Shown here: piece by piece, positions 42,403-51,921 of the stretch
Layout: each line of letters starts with the position of its first letter
Numbering within the stretch: the first letter of the stretch is position 1
Origin: Effrenium voratum
Taxonomy: Eukaryota > Sar > Dinophyceae > Suessiales > Symbiodiniaceae
Assembly: GCA_963377175.1 (NCBI GenBank)
Contig: CAUJNA010003248.1
Location: 435,326 to 499,325 of the forward strand
Direction: 5' to 3'
DNA length: 64,000 nucleotides
Notes under the pieces: generated by a model
The model's input: the letters and a program-made list of their open reading frames with translations, nothing else
The model's database searches: none
What the model was told of the DNA's origin: nothing
Position numbers and translations under genes: made by a program

Positions 42403-45400
42403 CGCTAGAAAAGCGGTTTTGCGAGTGCATACCGGGGAGTGGCTTAATTATACCATGTTTCCACCGCCCATTTATGGAGATTGGCCCGCGCATGCTGATG
42501 GGTCGTGTTTGGATCCCGGGCTGCGTAGCCGTGTGCCGCGGCTTACCCGCTGGGCAGGCGCGGCCTTCGAGCAAGGGGTGCTAGGGGCGCTCAGGGCTTT
42601 TCAGCAGGCTTGTTGTGAGGTAGTGGAGTTGCCTGGCTCACTCATGTTTCAGGCTTTGTCTTCCATGCCGGCTGGGCAAACGCAGCCTCTCGTGGTCCAT
42701 GCCTATGGAGACAAACAATTGCTGCGCTGCTTGCCGCGCATTCCCGATTGGCAATCCTTCGAAACCGCGCTTTGGGGTGTGGACACCCCCCCTGCCTGGA
42801 TGACTCGAGTTTCCTACCCTCAAGGGCCCATCGGATGTTATGGCGGAGTGCTTGGGTCTGAGCATGAGCTATGGCAGCTTTTTCCCCGCTGGGTCAGATG
42901 GACGGAGCAGTTGACCACCAAGCCTTTTCTGTCAGCCGTAATTCGGTCTCCGCGGGTTTATGCCCCTGGCAGAACAGGACGGCTGGAATTGCATTGTGGG
43001 GGGTTGGGAGGTGGTGATCTTCATGGCAGTGCCTTTGGCGTCTCGCCGGACATTGTCGTGTACGGGCCCAGCGAGGCGGCGGTCGACATCTGCACCTCTC
43101 GGAATGGTTGGAATGTTCAATCGTCATGTTGTGCGGCCTCTGTGTCTTGCAATGATTTACTTTTGCTCACGCTTTCCTCGGATGACATGGTGAATGGTTG
43201 GCCTGTACCTGCCCATTTGATGCCCCCTCGTAGATGGTGGACGGCGGCATTCCTTCTGCTAATGGGTCGCCTTCTTTTTGAACAATGGCCTGTTCTTATT
43301 GGGATTGCTGGAGGCCAGCTGTCGCGCAGCCGCGAGGTGGGAGCCGTCAGACGGGACGCGCAGCTAGTGATTCGGGGATTTCCGCAGGCAGTTTCTCTGG
43401 TGCCTTGGTGGCTCTTGTTGCTGCCCATGTTGACAAGCAGGCCCCTTTGCAGGTACTGCTTGGTGGAATTGCACTCCCGCCTGCACTCCTTTCCAGTATG
43501 GCCAGGGTGGGGCGGAGGTTTATGCACTCTCCCTGTCAGGAAGCGGCCAAATCAGGTAGCGTCTCTGCAGCAGGAAGAATTTGGGCACCTGACCATGCGG
43601 CGCTCCAGTCGCTTAGTCGAGGACTCTGGGTGTTGGATTTGCAAGGCAGGGGGGCATTCAACTCCGCGGCGCACAATTATGGGCACCTGCTTTTCTTGGA
43701 AGGATGGGAGCAGGCTCTGTTATGTGGCTCGCTCCTCCCTGGGGGCGGGCGCCTCATCAGGTGCTCGTTTGAACAGCTGGAGTGTTCCTTTCTTGATGCC
43801 ATTCCGCTTGACAGACAATTGGATCCTGTTTTTGCCTCTCTGGGATGGTGCCGCCTGCGATGTGATGCGGCGCGCAAGCTTGCGAACGATTATGCCACAT
43901 GGAGGGCGGGCAGGCGAAGAGGCGGCCGCCTTGTGCATCACTAGCAGCCTGGCCGATGCCGCTTGCCCGTCTAGTCCCTCGAGCCCCCCACTTTTCCTCC
44001 ACTGGCGCTGCCGCCTTCGCGGCCTCCGCGTGAGTGCCGCCGCCACGGTTGACACTCCGCGGATGCTTGACCCCACCGGTAATACGGATGCGGCACAGGG
44101 TGCATAATCCGATGCTGCGCTGCGCAGTGAGAGCGCGTATGGATTCCCACATGGTGCCTGATTGGTTGGCGCTGCTCTCCCGCACCTTCTTCCGCTTTTT
44201 GCTTTGTTCACGTTGGCTTTGCCGGCCGTCATCCCAATCCCTAAGCTATGGCGTGCAACCAGATGCATGCTGCGGAAGTTCCTGTTGCCACGGCCCAATT
44301 AGGTTCTGGTGGCAGGGTGTAACCACGACCGGTTGTTCGGTCGCATAAGTTGCATGGGTGGCCGCGGCACTAGGTGCCCCGTTTCTAGATGCCCACGAAT
44401 CGTTCATGCAATGTGAACCTGGCTACCTGCTTCTTGTTTGTATTGGCCGCAGGCCCCGTTATCTATTCCTCCTCCTCGCGAGCGTTCACTTACATTTTGC
44501 TGCGCCTATTTTGCTGTGTTGACGAGTTTTCAGTCCCCCTGCATTGCCTATTGTGCTCACGTGTGCCTCTTGAAGGCTAGGCTTGTCCAATTGGGATTTG
44601 GTGGAAGGGCACAAATCGCGTAAGTTGCACGGGTGACCGCGGCACTTAGTGCCCCGATTCTAGTTGCCCACGAATCGGTCGTGCAATGCGAGCGTGTGGG
44701 CCGCTGCAGGTCCACGTTGCCTTTTGTTCTCAGGATAGTTGGTGTGGCGTGAGCCTTCTCTCACTTCTCCCTGGACGTGGACGTGATTATAGGTCATGTA
44801 CTGCTTGGTGGTGGCCCCCTTCTTTTTTCGGTATCGACTACAGGCTCAGGATCTCCTCCGCTTCCAGGCGTTGATCCAATGCCCGGCAGATGCGAAGTGA
44901 GGGCTACCGGGCTGCCCATTCGGCAAAGTTCAGTGGATTTGTTCCTTTGGCCACGGATTAGCGTGGCGACAAAACGAGGCTTGCCGCTTACCGTCACTGA
45001 AACAACACGGGCAGTTTCTACAAACATGGTCAAAAAGACATCGGCATCAGCCAGGCCTCCGTCCCTGTGGGCCACGCCCGAGGTTTTCCTTGCGCCCCAA
45101 GGCGAGCCATTGGAAAACACAAGACGCCGCACAATGCCGCGTCGTGTGGATTCATGTGGTGTCCTTTAAAGCGCGGCCCTGCAAATGGCTTGGCACGTTT
45201 GTGCCTGCCATACAATTCAAGAACCTTGCGCATCTAAGACATGCACTAAGCTTTCGCCGTTTGCCTGACGAGCGAGAGCGTTTTTTGCACATTGGCCGTA
45301 CGGGCCTGGGCTTTGAGCTCCAGTCAGGTTGGTCTTTGTTGCAAGTTCGGAACCGACGGATTGGATGCGAAGTTTGTTTCAAGCAGATGGCAGGGCCCCC

Positions 45401-47735
45401 TGCGCGCTTTGCATTTCGACCTCATCTGAGCCGAGCTTTTTCTTTTCTCGCATTTCTCGCTATGGTAACGATTTGCTTAGTGTCGCAACTGAAAACTCCT
45501 GGAGGGTGCCATCACATCAGAGCCTACATGACGAAGCAAAGCCCGCGCCACTCGGGGGGCTGAAAATGTCGACATGCAGTTTGGCTGTCGCTTTGCACAT
45601 TAGTTATCCTTCGATAGGGTCTCCTTCTGTGTGTGGGCGTGCATCGACCCGATACCCTAAGCGTTGTCGAAGTAGTGTCCTATCCTGGATGAATGCATGG
45701 GGTATGGCGGATCGGGTCCCTGGTACAGCAATTGCCCGACGGGTTGGCAGGCGCTTGCAAGGCCTGTTATTTTTGCAAGATTTTCGGTGGCATTTCTATT
45801 TCCCTGCACAGGTTGCCGCTGCAGGCACCCCTGTGCAAGTTGCCCGACGACACCTCTTGAGCACGCTCACGAGTGGCATCAAGGATGGGAAAGAGTTTGG
45901 CACTGGAGAGCTTCGTGACCTTATTCGAGGTACCCTGCATGACCTGCTCGCCTTTGTCCCCTTGCACTTAGTGCTCCTTATTGCTGAGTTTTTTCTGCCT
46001 CAGCTTAGCATTGCAGAGGGACAGGAGCAACATCGCGGCTTGCTTACTGCAGTCTCGGTCGGTTTCTCCAGACACCCTGTGTTGCTTACCTATTGGCTGG
46101 TTGGGCCCACGCACGCTGCAAGCGGTCGGGGTTGCGGGGTCGCCATGACCTGCGCAGAAGTCCTGCCATCGGATTTCGTCGCTTGGATGTGGCGCGCGTT
46201 TTGTTGGCTACCCGTGACGATGACCAATATGAGCTCCTTGTCCTTCTGGAAGATGTCCGCACCGACAGCAAGCCGCGCAGTGCGGTCAGGCGCAACAATC
46301 AGGGAGAGTTTGATGGTGCTCCTTGGAAGGAACAGCTGCGTGAGTTGTGCTGCTATGTGCTTCCTGCGTGTTTCGCGGAGCTTTTAACGCGGCGCAGCTT
46401 GGACATGCCCGATCTCTGGACAGCGGCCTCGCCGGTGGCGGTTCGACAGCAGTTTGCTGCCTCCTTTATCCTTCAGGCCGACGTGCCAGGCCAGGCTTCG
46501 AATGGCAAATGCTCACGCGAGCCCCGCCCACGGCTTTTCCCTCGGTGCTTGGGCTTTTCCCAGTTTCGGGTGAGGGCCAGGCTGGCCCTGATAGGCGCTC
46601 GACCCCGATTGCCCGTTGGCCATTGAGCGGGACAATGAAAAGATCGGCATGTCATTTCGCTTCTTCTTGCTCTGGTGATGGCCACTGGCACCGGACGAAC
46701 TGATGTGGCATCAATGGTGTTTTTGGAGCTGGGAAGACGAGAGCGATCTCCTTGATCCTCGCTGCAGCAGTCTACATGTGCGACGCTGAAATCCTGGTTG
46801 TTGCCAAGGAAAACGTTGCTATGAGGGCGGTAGCGGAGTACATGAATCAGCTCCTTCCGTTTGATGATGTTGATCAACGACGGAGGGTGCGCCGTTTGTG
46901 GGGGCGAGGAGTTTTCGCGGCAGGAAAGGCAGGCATATCCCTTCGATGTCCATCCGGATCACCGTGATGTGTGGCCCGAGGCTCTCGTGCGATTGCTCAC
47001 AACAGTGCTTGAATCCATGCGGCGTAACTCCCGGCAGTGGAACTCGGATCCGCTTCACAAGACGGCGGTTGCCTTTTATGAGGAAGGGCAGCAATTCGGA
47101 CCACTTACCGAAGTGCTTGCGGTGTCGCTTGCCCCCACCAGGCGGCGTTCAGAATTGCGATGCGGCGCATGAGACCCGACGGAAAGTTGTCTCGCGATTA
47201 CAGGGGTTGCGAATGGTACAGACTGGTGTTTGTGTCCCGTCCGGGCATTGCAGCTGCCTGGCCACTCCGACCATTCGCTCTGTAGTCCCAAGCTTCCTGA
47301 TGCGGAGGATCGCCAACGCCACCAGTGAGGCAGGTCGGGCACCGCTGCAGGTGCCTGACCCTGGTAGTACCCCTGGTTCGGGTCTTGGGGACACTTTGGA
47401 TTGTCCTCTCTGCTGAGTATTGCCGAAGGTCTTGTTTTCCTTGCCAGTATGGAGCTCCCGACTTGGGCCCAGGCCTCTGGCTGGCGTGAACAGGCTGGCC
47501 TTGGCGGTGTTCATGAATGGAGTCTTATCTTGCCTGTTTCTGCCTGTCATTTTCACACGGTACCGTGCCATGTTGGGCATTGTAGATCGGCTCTCGTTTT
47601 CTTATGATGATACCCCGCGGAGCGCATACGATGGGTTTCATTGGATTTGCTGGAAGCCTACTCGTCAGTTTAAGGGCAAGCCGGAGGACATGGCAGCAAC
47701 CATGCAGCAGCCTATTTTGCTATTTGGGGGTTAGC
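42403..47735 (+). other. Unresolved coding-like plus-strand region
   Basis: Successive plus-strand frames (about 42403-44107, 43285-43944, 45329-46387, 46093-46626, 46861-47172, 47420-47734) have better protein composition than the other strand, yet change frame repeatedly. Two weak resemblances: AHADGSCLDPGLRSRV...TRWAGAAF (about 42490-42565) looks like the start of an RNase H fold, and RGTLHDLLAFVPLHLVLLIA then EFFLPQ (about 45928-46005) resembles the hydrophobic segment of LETM1-type mitochondrial proteins. Neither is firm. It could be a decayed retroelement, a pseudogene cluster, or exons of a real split gene. Confidence 0.3.
44294..44692 (+). repeat. Diverged tandem duplication, about 275-295 bp unit
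   Basis: 44341-44417 (TCGCATAAGTTGCATGGGTG...) and 44616-44692 (TCGCGTAAGTTGCACGGGTG...) are about 85% alike over 77 bp. The likeness extends upstream to CCAATT...TGGTGG at 44294 and 44588, with small indels. Confidence 0.8.
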
Positions 47736-47749
47736 TGGGAAACCGGAAA

Positions 47750-47910
47750 GTTAAGGCATGTCGCACTGCTCCTAGCTTGAACCCAAACATGAAACCTCGA
47801 AAGAACAAAGCTCGTCCGAAGCGGCCGCAGTTCTTTTCACCGGGATTGCTGAAAGTTGCACTGCTTCCAGGGCACTAGTGCGCCTGGAGCAGGAGGCACA
47901 TTGACCCCCC
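47750..47910 (-). repeat. Terminal direct repeat B2 of DIRS-like copy 2
   Basis: A 161-bp repeat beginning GTTAAGGCATGTCG on the plus strand and ending in a run of C. It is identical to 48265-48425, 515 bp away. It starts with GTTA and ends in CCCCC, as does the repeat of copy 1. Confidence 0.95.
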
Positions 47911-47995
47911 GAAATGTGAAAAGGCAAGACAATGCGCGTCCTTGCGGGTAAATGCAGTGCTTGGGGGGGCGCGGCACGCGTGCCCACGCCTCAAG

Positions 47996-48067
47996 GTCCG
48001 GAGACCGACAGTCCGGAGACTTGAGGTCCGGAGACCGATTTTGGTCCGGAGACCTAGTCCGGAGACC
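47996..48067. repeat. GTCCGGAGACC motif, five copies
   Basis: Inside the inter-repeat segment of copy 2 the 11-mer GTCCGGAGACC (one copy ending in T) occurs at 47996, 48011, 48026, 48044 and 48057, spaced 13-18 bp. It could be a protein-binding array or a minisatellite. Confidence 0.85.
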
Positions 48068-48178
48068 ACGGTGCCCGGAGGCGACCCACGAAAGTGCAGA
48101 GAAACTGCCGTCTATCCTGGCAAAGCCTGGCATAGGGCAATGCAGGGTGGGTGGGTGGGTTTCGAAATGAAACCGCAG

Positions 48179-48303
48179 GTTTGGGTCAAGGCTAGGAGCA
48201 AAACGGCCAACGCATAGTTCGATTCACCACATGCCCTAAACACAAGGGAAAAGAAACCCTAAGCGTTAAGGCATGTCGCACTGCTCCTAGCTTGAACCCA
48301 AAC
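48179..48303. other. Three-tier nested hairpin across the A2/B1 junction, copy 2
   Basis: Outer arms: 48179-48200 and 48282-48303, 22 nt each, pairing over GTTTGGGT and GCTAGGAGCA with a 4-nt mismatch between. Middle arms: ACATGCCCTAA (48229-48239) with TTAAGGCATGT (48266-48276), 10 of 11. Inner arms: AGGG (48245-48248) with CCCT (48257-48260). The repeat boundary GC|GTTA is at 48264/48265. A separate small hairpin GGTTTC/GAAACC lies near 48158-48174. Confidence 0.8.
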
Positions 48304-48425
48304 ATGAAACCTCGAAAGAACAAAGCTCGTCCGAAGCGGCCGCAGTTCTTTTCACCGGGATTGCTGAAAGTTGCACTGCTTCCAGGGCACTAGTGCGCCT
48401 GGAGCAGGAGGCACATTGACCCCCC
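48265..48425 (-). repeat. Direct repeat B1 of DIRS-like copy 2
   Basis: Identical to 47750-47910 over all 161 bp. It lies about 260 bp beyond the stop of the RNase H ORF. Identity implies recent insertion or recent homogenisation. Confidence 0.95.
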
Positions 48426-48685
48426 CTTCAGTGTTTCAGTCAACCCCGGTAAAAGCGAACCAGCTGGGCCGAAGGCCTCATCACCCGCCCTTCAGAGTGG
48501 GGTTGTACCTGGCAGGGCAGATGCTAGGGTCACCATGCACGCTGTGTTGTGAACAGCTCGGCATGCGGTGACTGCACTTTTTTCTGGTCAGAGCGGCTTG
48601 TGCAAGCGGCTGGCTGACATGGCCAGTTGTTCTGGCTGACAAGGCAACGGCAGAAAAGGGTTCGGATGGCCAAGTCGAATGCAGG

Positions 48686-49885
48686 CTAGGCTGGCTCCGC
48701 GACGATGGACGCTGCTGCCAAATGTTCCGGACGCCAGGGCGCATGCATCGGACACAGTTGAATGCCTCGGCCCGACATCGCCAGGCTTGCAGGGCTGAAG
48801 CGCATGCGACTTTCAGGGCGATGGCTGAATCGGGCCAACCGACCTCTGCTGAGATCGTCTGCCCAATCATTGCACCTTCCTGGAACGTGCGTGGGCTGCA
48901 GCAGCACGTTGTGAGCGTGAGCCCAGAAGGCTGTTAACTGCACAAAAAGTTGCAACGGCCATGAGGTCGTGAACAATTTGTTAAGGCTTGCTTCCGTGGC
49001 GGAATTGTCCGTGCCGGACGGCATGCTAAACGAGTAGTGCCCACCACCAATGTGGCTGTGGGTTGCTTGCAGCAGTGCTAACTGTGCAAGTGTTTCAAAG
49101 CATGCGATATACCGCTGTGCTGGCTTGACAAGGCAAGGCCACACGGCTCTTATGTCTTGCATGTTCCAGGTCTCGGCGAACCACACCACTTGGGAGGATG
49201 TGATTGCCCAGCCCCCAATCCCCACCATTTCATCTTCAGCACACGCGTCGGCGGCAGCCAGAGCTTGCAGCTGGCGTGGCCGCGCCAACGGCTGAATGGG
49301 CGAGTGTCGAAAGCACGACGCCAGCCAAGTAAGGCACTGTTGACTTGACTTGGAAAGGCTGGTGTATGGGTTATTGGGGTCCGCGACGCGCACCCATGTA
49401 GGCTTGCTAGTGCCAGGCACTCGCGGAATGTCTTCAAGGCAACACAAGGCGCGGCCTGAAATTTCCAAGATTTTGGAGCCCGCTGTGATCCACAATCCCG
49501 GCAGGCTGTGACCAGTTTTGAGGTCCCTTGACAAGGATGCTCGAAAGGCCGACCACGTTTGCGGTGGTATTGAGTGCATGGAGCCTGGTGGGCTGTTGAG
49601 GTCCGCGTAAAGCGGCGCCAGCCAGGACCTAAGGCGCAGGGCAATGCTGGTGGCCCAAATCAGCAGGCCTATGCACTGCTCGAGTGTCTTGCGAGGCACA
49701 CGTCGGCTTCCCAGCAGGGATGCGATCAAGGCGTCCAGCTTGGCCAGTTTTGAGGACATGAGCTGGATGGTGTCGTGAGAGAAGTTGATCTCCCAACCGC
49801 ACCAAACCAGGCTATCCTGGAATTGCACCTTTTTCCACGACGGGTGCTGCAATGGCACAAAAGAAGAGCACCACAGGTGGGGAGC
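48686..49885 (-). CDS. RT thumb remnant / RNase H of DIRS-like copy 2
   Basis: About 400 residues. It begins just before HPSWKKVQFQDSLVWCGWEI, which aligns to the sequence after the catalytic FVDD of copy 1 (residue ~623), so RT fingers and palm are absent. RNase H residues remain: AAADACAED (Asp), CFETLAQLA (Glu), SGTDNSATE (Asp) and CNDWADDLS (Asp). The tail CPMHAPWRPEHLAAAS is shared with copies 1 and 3. It may be spliced or fused to the upstream methyltransferase-like ORF through the 67-nt gap. It cannot support reverse transcription alone. Confidence 0.8.
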   Translation of the reverse strand, partial: APHLWCSSFVPLQHPSWKKVQFQDSLVWCGWEINFSHDTIQLMSSKLAKLDALIASLLGSRRVPRKTLEQCIGLLIWATSIALRLRSWLAPLYADLNSPPGSMHSIPPQTWSAFRASLSRDLKTGHSLPGLWITAGSKILEISGRALCCLEDIPRVPGTSKPTWVRVADPNNPYTSLSKSSQQCLTWLASCFRHSPIQPLARPRQLQALAAADACAEDEMVGIGGWAITSSQVVWFAETWNMQDIRAVWPCLVKPAQRYIACFETLAQLALLQATHSHIGGGHYSFSMPSGTDNSATEASLNKLFTTSWPLQLFVQLTAFWAHAHNVLLQPTHVPGRCNDWADDLSRGRLARFSHRPESRMRFSPASLAMSGRGIQLCPMHAPWRPEHLAAASIVAEPA

Positions 49886-49952
49886 CTGCAAGGCGCCAAG
49901 GTCAGTTAGAGTGCAGCGGCAGCGCTAGCCGGAAGGAGCCTGTTTTACTTAC
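49886..49952 (-). other. Possible 67-nt GT-AG intron in copy 2
   Basis: On the minus strand the gap between the two ORFs starts AGG|GTAAGT, has CTCTAACTGACC as a branch-point-like site, and ends GCCTTGCAG|GC. Removing it joins the two frames in phase 0 with no stop. The 5' part is homologous to coding sequence of copy 1 (around VS in FKVSTQ), so the resemblance may be accidental at a deletion junction. Confidence 0.35.
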
Positions 49953-50816
49953 CCTTCCTATGCCTATTTGGGCCAATTGCAGGGCCAGGGAAGGGGGGTA
50001 TTCTGCAGTCAGTGTGCTGAGGTATACCCCTTGTTCCTTCACCCCTGCAATACTCTGATGCTTGTGGGGGTGATTGCAGCGGGCCTGCAGGGCCTGTACC
50101 TTCGAACTGTTGCTGCCGAATGCCCATGACTTAGCGAATGCTTTGTCGTGCATGCAGGCGTCTACCCACACCAGGGCACACTGGTGATCGCGCAGCATTT
50201 GGAAGTTGGCCTCTTCCAACCAGGACATGGCTGATGGTGGCTGCTCCCAAACGCCGACGCCCCCTTTGGAGACCACTGCTCTGAACAGGGCTCTGCCCCG
50301 GTTGTGGATGGTTTTGCTATCCAGCAATTTTTTACGCTGTGTGGGCGAAAGGCCGGGGACTCCGTCCATGTGCTGCGGCGTTCTCAAGGCTTTGGGCCCG
50401 CCCGGGCGAAGTTTGAGTCTGGAGTACTCTTTGCAAGGCGGGGCAAGCATGATCAGGGCCACGATTCCGGACCAGCAGAGTCTGAGGAGTGCCTCGAAGA
50501 CGCTGTCATCCAGGATGTTGTGCGCTGCATCACCATCGAGGTCAAAAGGCTCAAAGCAGTCAAGGCCGAGGCTAATTGCGGCTGACGTCACTGGGCGCAA
50601 TCTACCTGCAAACACGTCCAAAAAGAGTCGCTTGGAGGCTGGGTGCAAGTGCGAGTCCGATGAGCTTGCCTGTGCGGGCGCATGTGGCGCAGGCTCAGGG
50701 CTGGGTTTGCTATGGTGTGTTGCAGGCAAGGCTGGCGTCAGGGCCGTTCGCCCTGGCCCCTGTGAGGGTGAACACGGTTCATGAGTCCCGTCGTGGGGCA
50801 AGGCCGGCGGAGGCAT
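49953..50816 (-). CDS. Methyltransferase-like domain of DIRS-like copy 2
   Basis: The frame is open from 50816 to a stop at 49902; the last conserved part ends near 49953. It matches residues 20-250 of the copy 1 polyprotein: LFLDVFAG (motif I-like), APPCKEYSRLKLRPGGPKAL (motif IV-like), WEQPPSAMSW (motif VI-like Glu) and ARCNHPHKH near the end (Cys/His cluster). The domain is kept intact although the RT core is deleted. It could act as a free enzyme or as part of a methyltransferase-RNase H fusion if the 67-nt gap is spliced. Activity is unproven. Confidence 0.8.
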
Positions 50817-50840
50817 GGCTGGTCCAAGATCCGGGCTGTT

Positions 50841-50948
50841 TCACGTGTGTTTATTGTGGTCCATTGCGGGGTGCTCTTGCTGGCAACCTACTATGGCACA
50901 CACGTGGGCGAAAGGGCAGTGGTCATTAGTGCAACTGCAAACCTCTTG
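50841..50948 (-). pseudogene. Gag CCCH finger tail of DIRS-like copy 2
   Basis: The minus strand reads CTNDHCPFAHVCAIVGC then QQEHPAMDHNKHT and a stop at 50841. It aligns to the Gag end of copy 1 (CQFAHVCAIKGCQQTHPA). An in-frame stop lies just upstream near 50949, so only about 35 codons remain. It marks the 5' truncation point of copy 2. Confidence 0.75.
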
Positions 50949-51921
50949 TCAAGAGACGGCAAGGTGACGTCCCGTGGGACGCTATGCACCGAACCCTCAA
51001 GCTGTAATACCAACCACGTAGAAAGGTGTATACGGACGATGCCGTTATAGCCGAACCCGTGTAAACGTTGTAAGGGAGAAGGAATGATAGTTACAACAGT
51101 AGTCCTGACAAATGCAGCGCAAGCGAAGTGTTTTCGCTCTCAATGCCGATCACGTATGTATGCAGTCACACATCAGATCTTGAACCTCAATTGTGTCTTG
51201 AGCCAAATGGCGATCAATGGAACTTGGGAAGCAACACCAACAAGGACCTCAGAACAGCTACCCAATTTCGGCACGGGGCCTAGAGGGTTTTAACATCCCC
51301 CATTTGGGTCGCATTGTTCATCATGCGGTCCAAACACCACAAAACGTTCCACTGGCCACGGCTTCAACTACGAAATCGTGTCGTGCATTCTTTTACTTGC
51401 TATCACTACACCGTTCATTCGCTGTGAAACATGCCGGGTTCGATTGTACGAAAAGTGAAACATTCATCCTCCAATCGAAGCACACATCCATATGCAGGTG
51501 TATATAATACACAATCGTCGCGTCATTTGACCACCAATGAACAATCCAGCTGCCGCATTTGCGCATCGCGCAGCTGTCATCCATAAATGGGTTGGCCGAA
51601 AAAAGTCCACCAGAGGCGCCTGCTCGCAATCGGTCTGCATAATTCCGGCAAAGAAACATCGGTGAGTAATCAATGCAAATCATAGCCATTCCAGATACCA
51701 TGGACAATGCATAAATAATGAAAAGATATCATCTATAAGGTAATAGTTCCATCCATGAATATCCAGAGCGTCATAGTCATCGGAATATGTAACCATGTAC
51801 ACACCCAATCATCTTGGACACATGAATATAAATCATGACATAAGTCGTTCCACCGAAACAGTGTCGATGTGACGCAAGTAACAGATGGGGACTGACCCAC
51901 ATCGTACCGCAATCAGCATCT
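50949..51921. other. No assignable gene
   Basis: Sequence of average composition between the DIRS-like copy and the giant ORF. It contains a spliced-leader-like site (51197-51211) and one copy of the 12-mer GGGACTGACCCA (51888-51899). It should include the 3' flank of the giant ORF; no LTR was recognised. Confidence 0.5.
51197..51211 (-). other. Possible dinoflagellate spliced-leader relic
   Basis: Minus-strand sequence GCCATTTGGCTCAAG equals the last 16 bases of the dinoflagellate spliced leader (GCCATTTTGGCTCAAG) with one T deleted. It lies 263 bp upstream, on the minus strand, of the truncated Gag tail of DIRS-like copy 2, which would fit a retroposed trans-spliced RNA. A chance match cannot be excluded. 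Confidence 0.35.

Larger units (their letters stand above)
47750..50948 (-). mobile_element. DIRS-like retrotransposon, deleted copy 2
   Basis: Same order as copy 1 on the minus strand: Gag finger tail (50948-50841), methyltransferase-like domain (50816-49953), RNase H (49885-48686), then repeat B1, a 354-bp segment and repeat B2. Everything upstream of the Gag tail (first ORFs, recombinase, most of Gag) is missing, and so is the RT core. The two B repeats are identical. It is a different subfamily: its terminal repeats share layout and hairpin shape with copy 1 but almost no sequence. Confidence 0.85.

Noticed and set aside
42490..42760. Firm call of an RNase H domain
   Set aside because: Only the first Asp motif is suggestive; the Glu and later Asp could not be placed.
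45928..46005. Firm call of a LETM1-family gene
   Set aside because: Only one hydrophobic segment resembles the family; frames change on both sides.
50949..51921. Copia 3' LTR or A1 of DIRS-like copy 2
   Set aside because: No TG...CA-bounded repeat with a second copy, and no GTCCGGAGACC array, could be found here.
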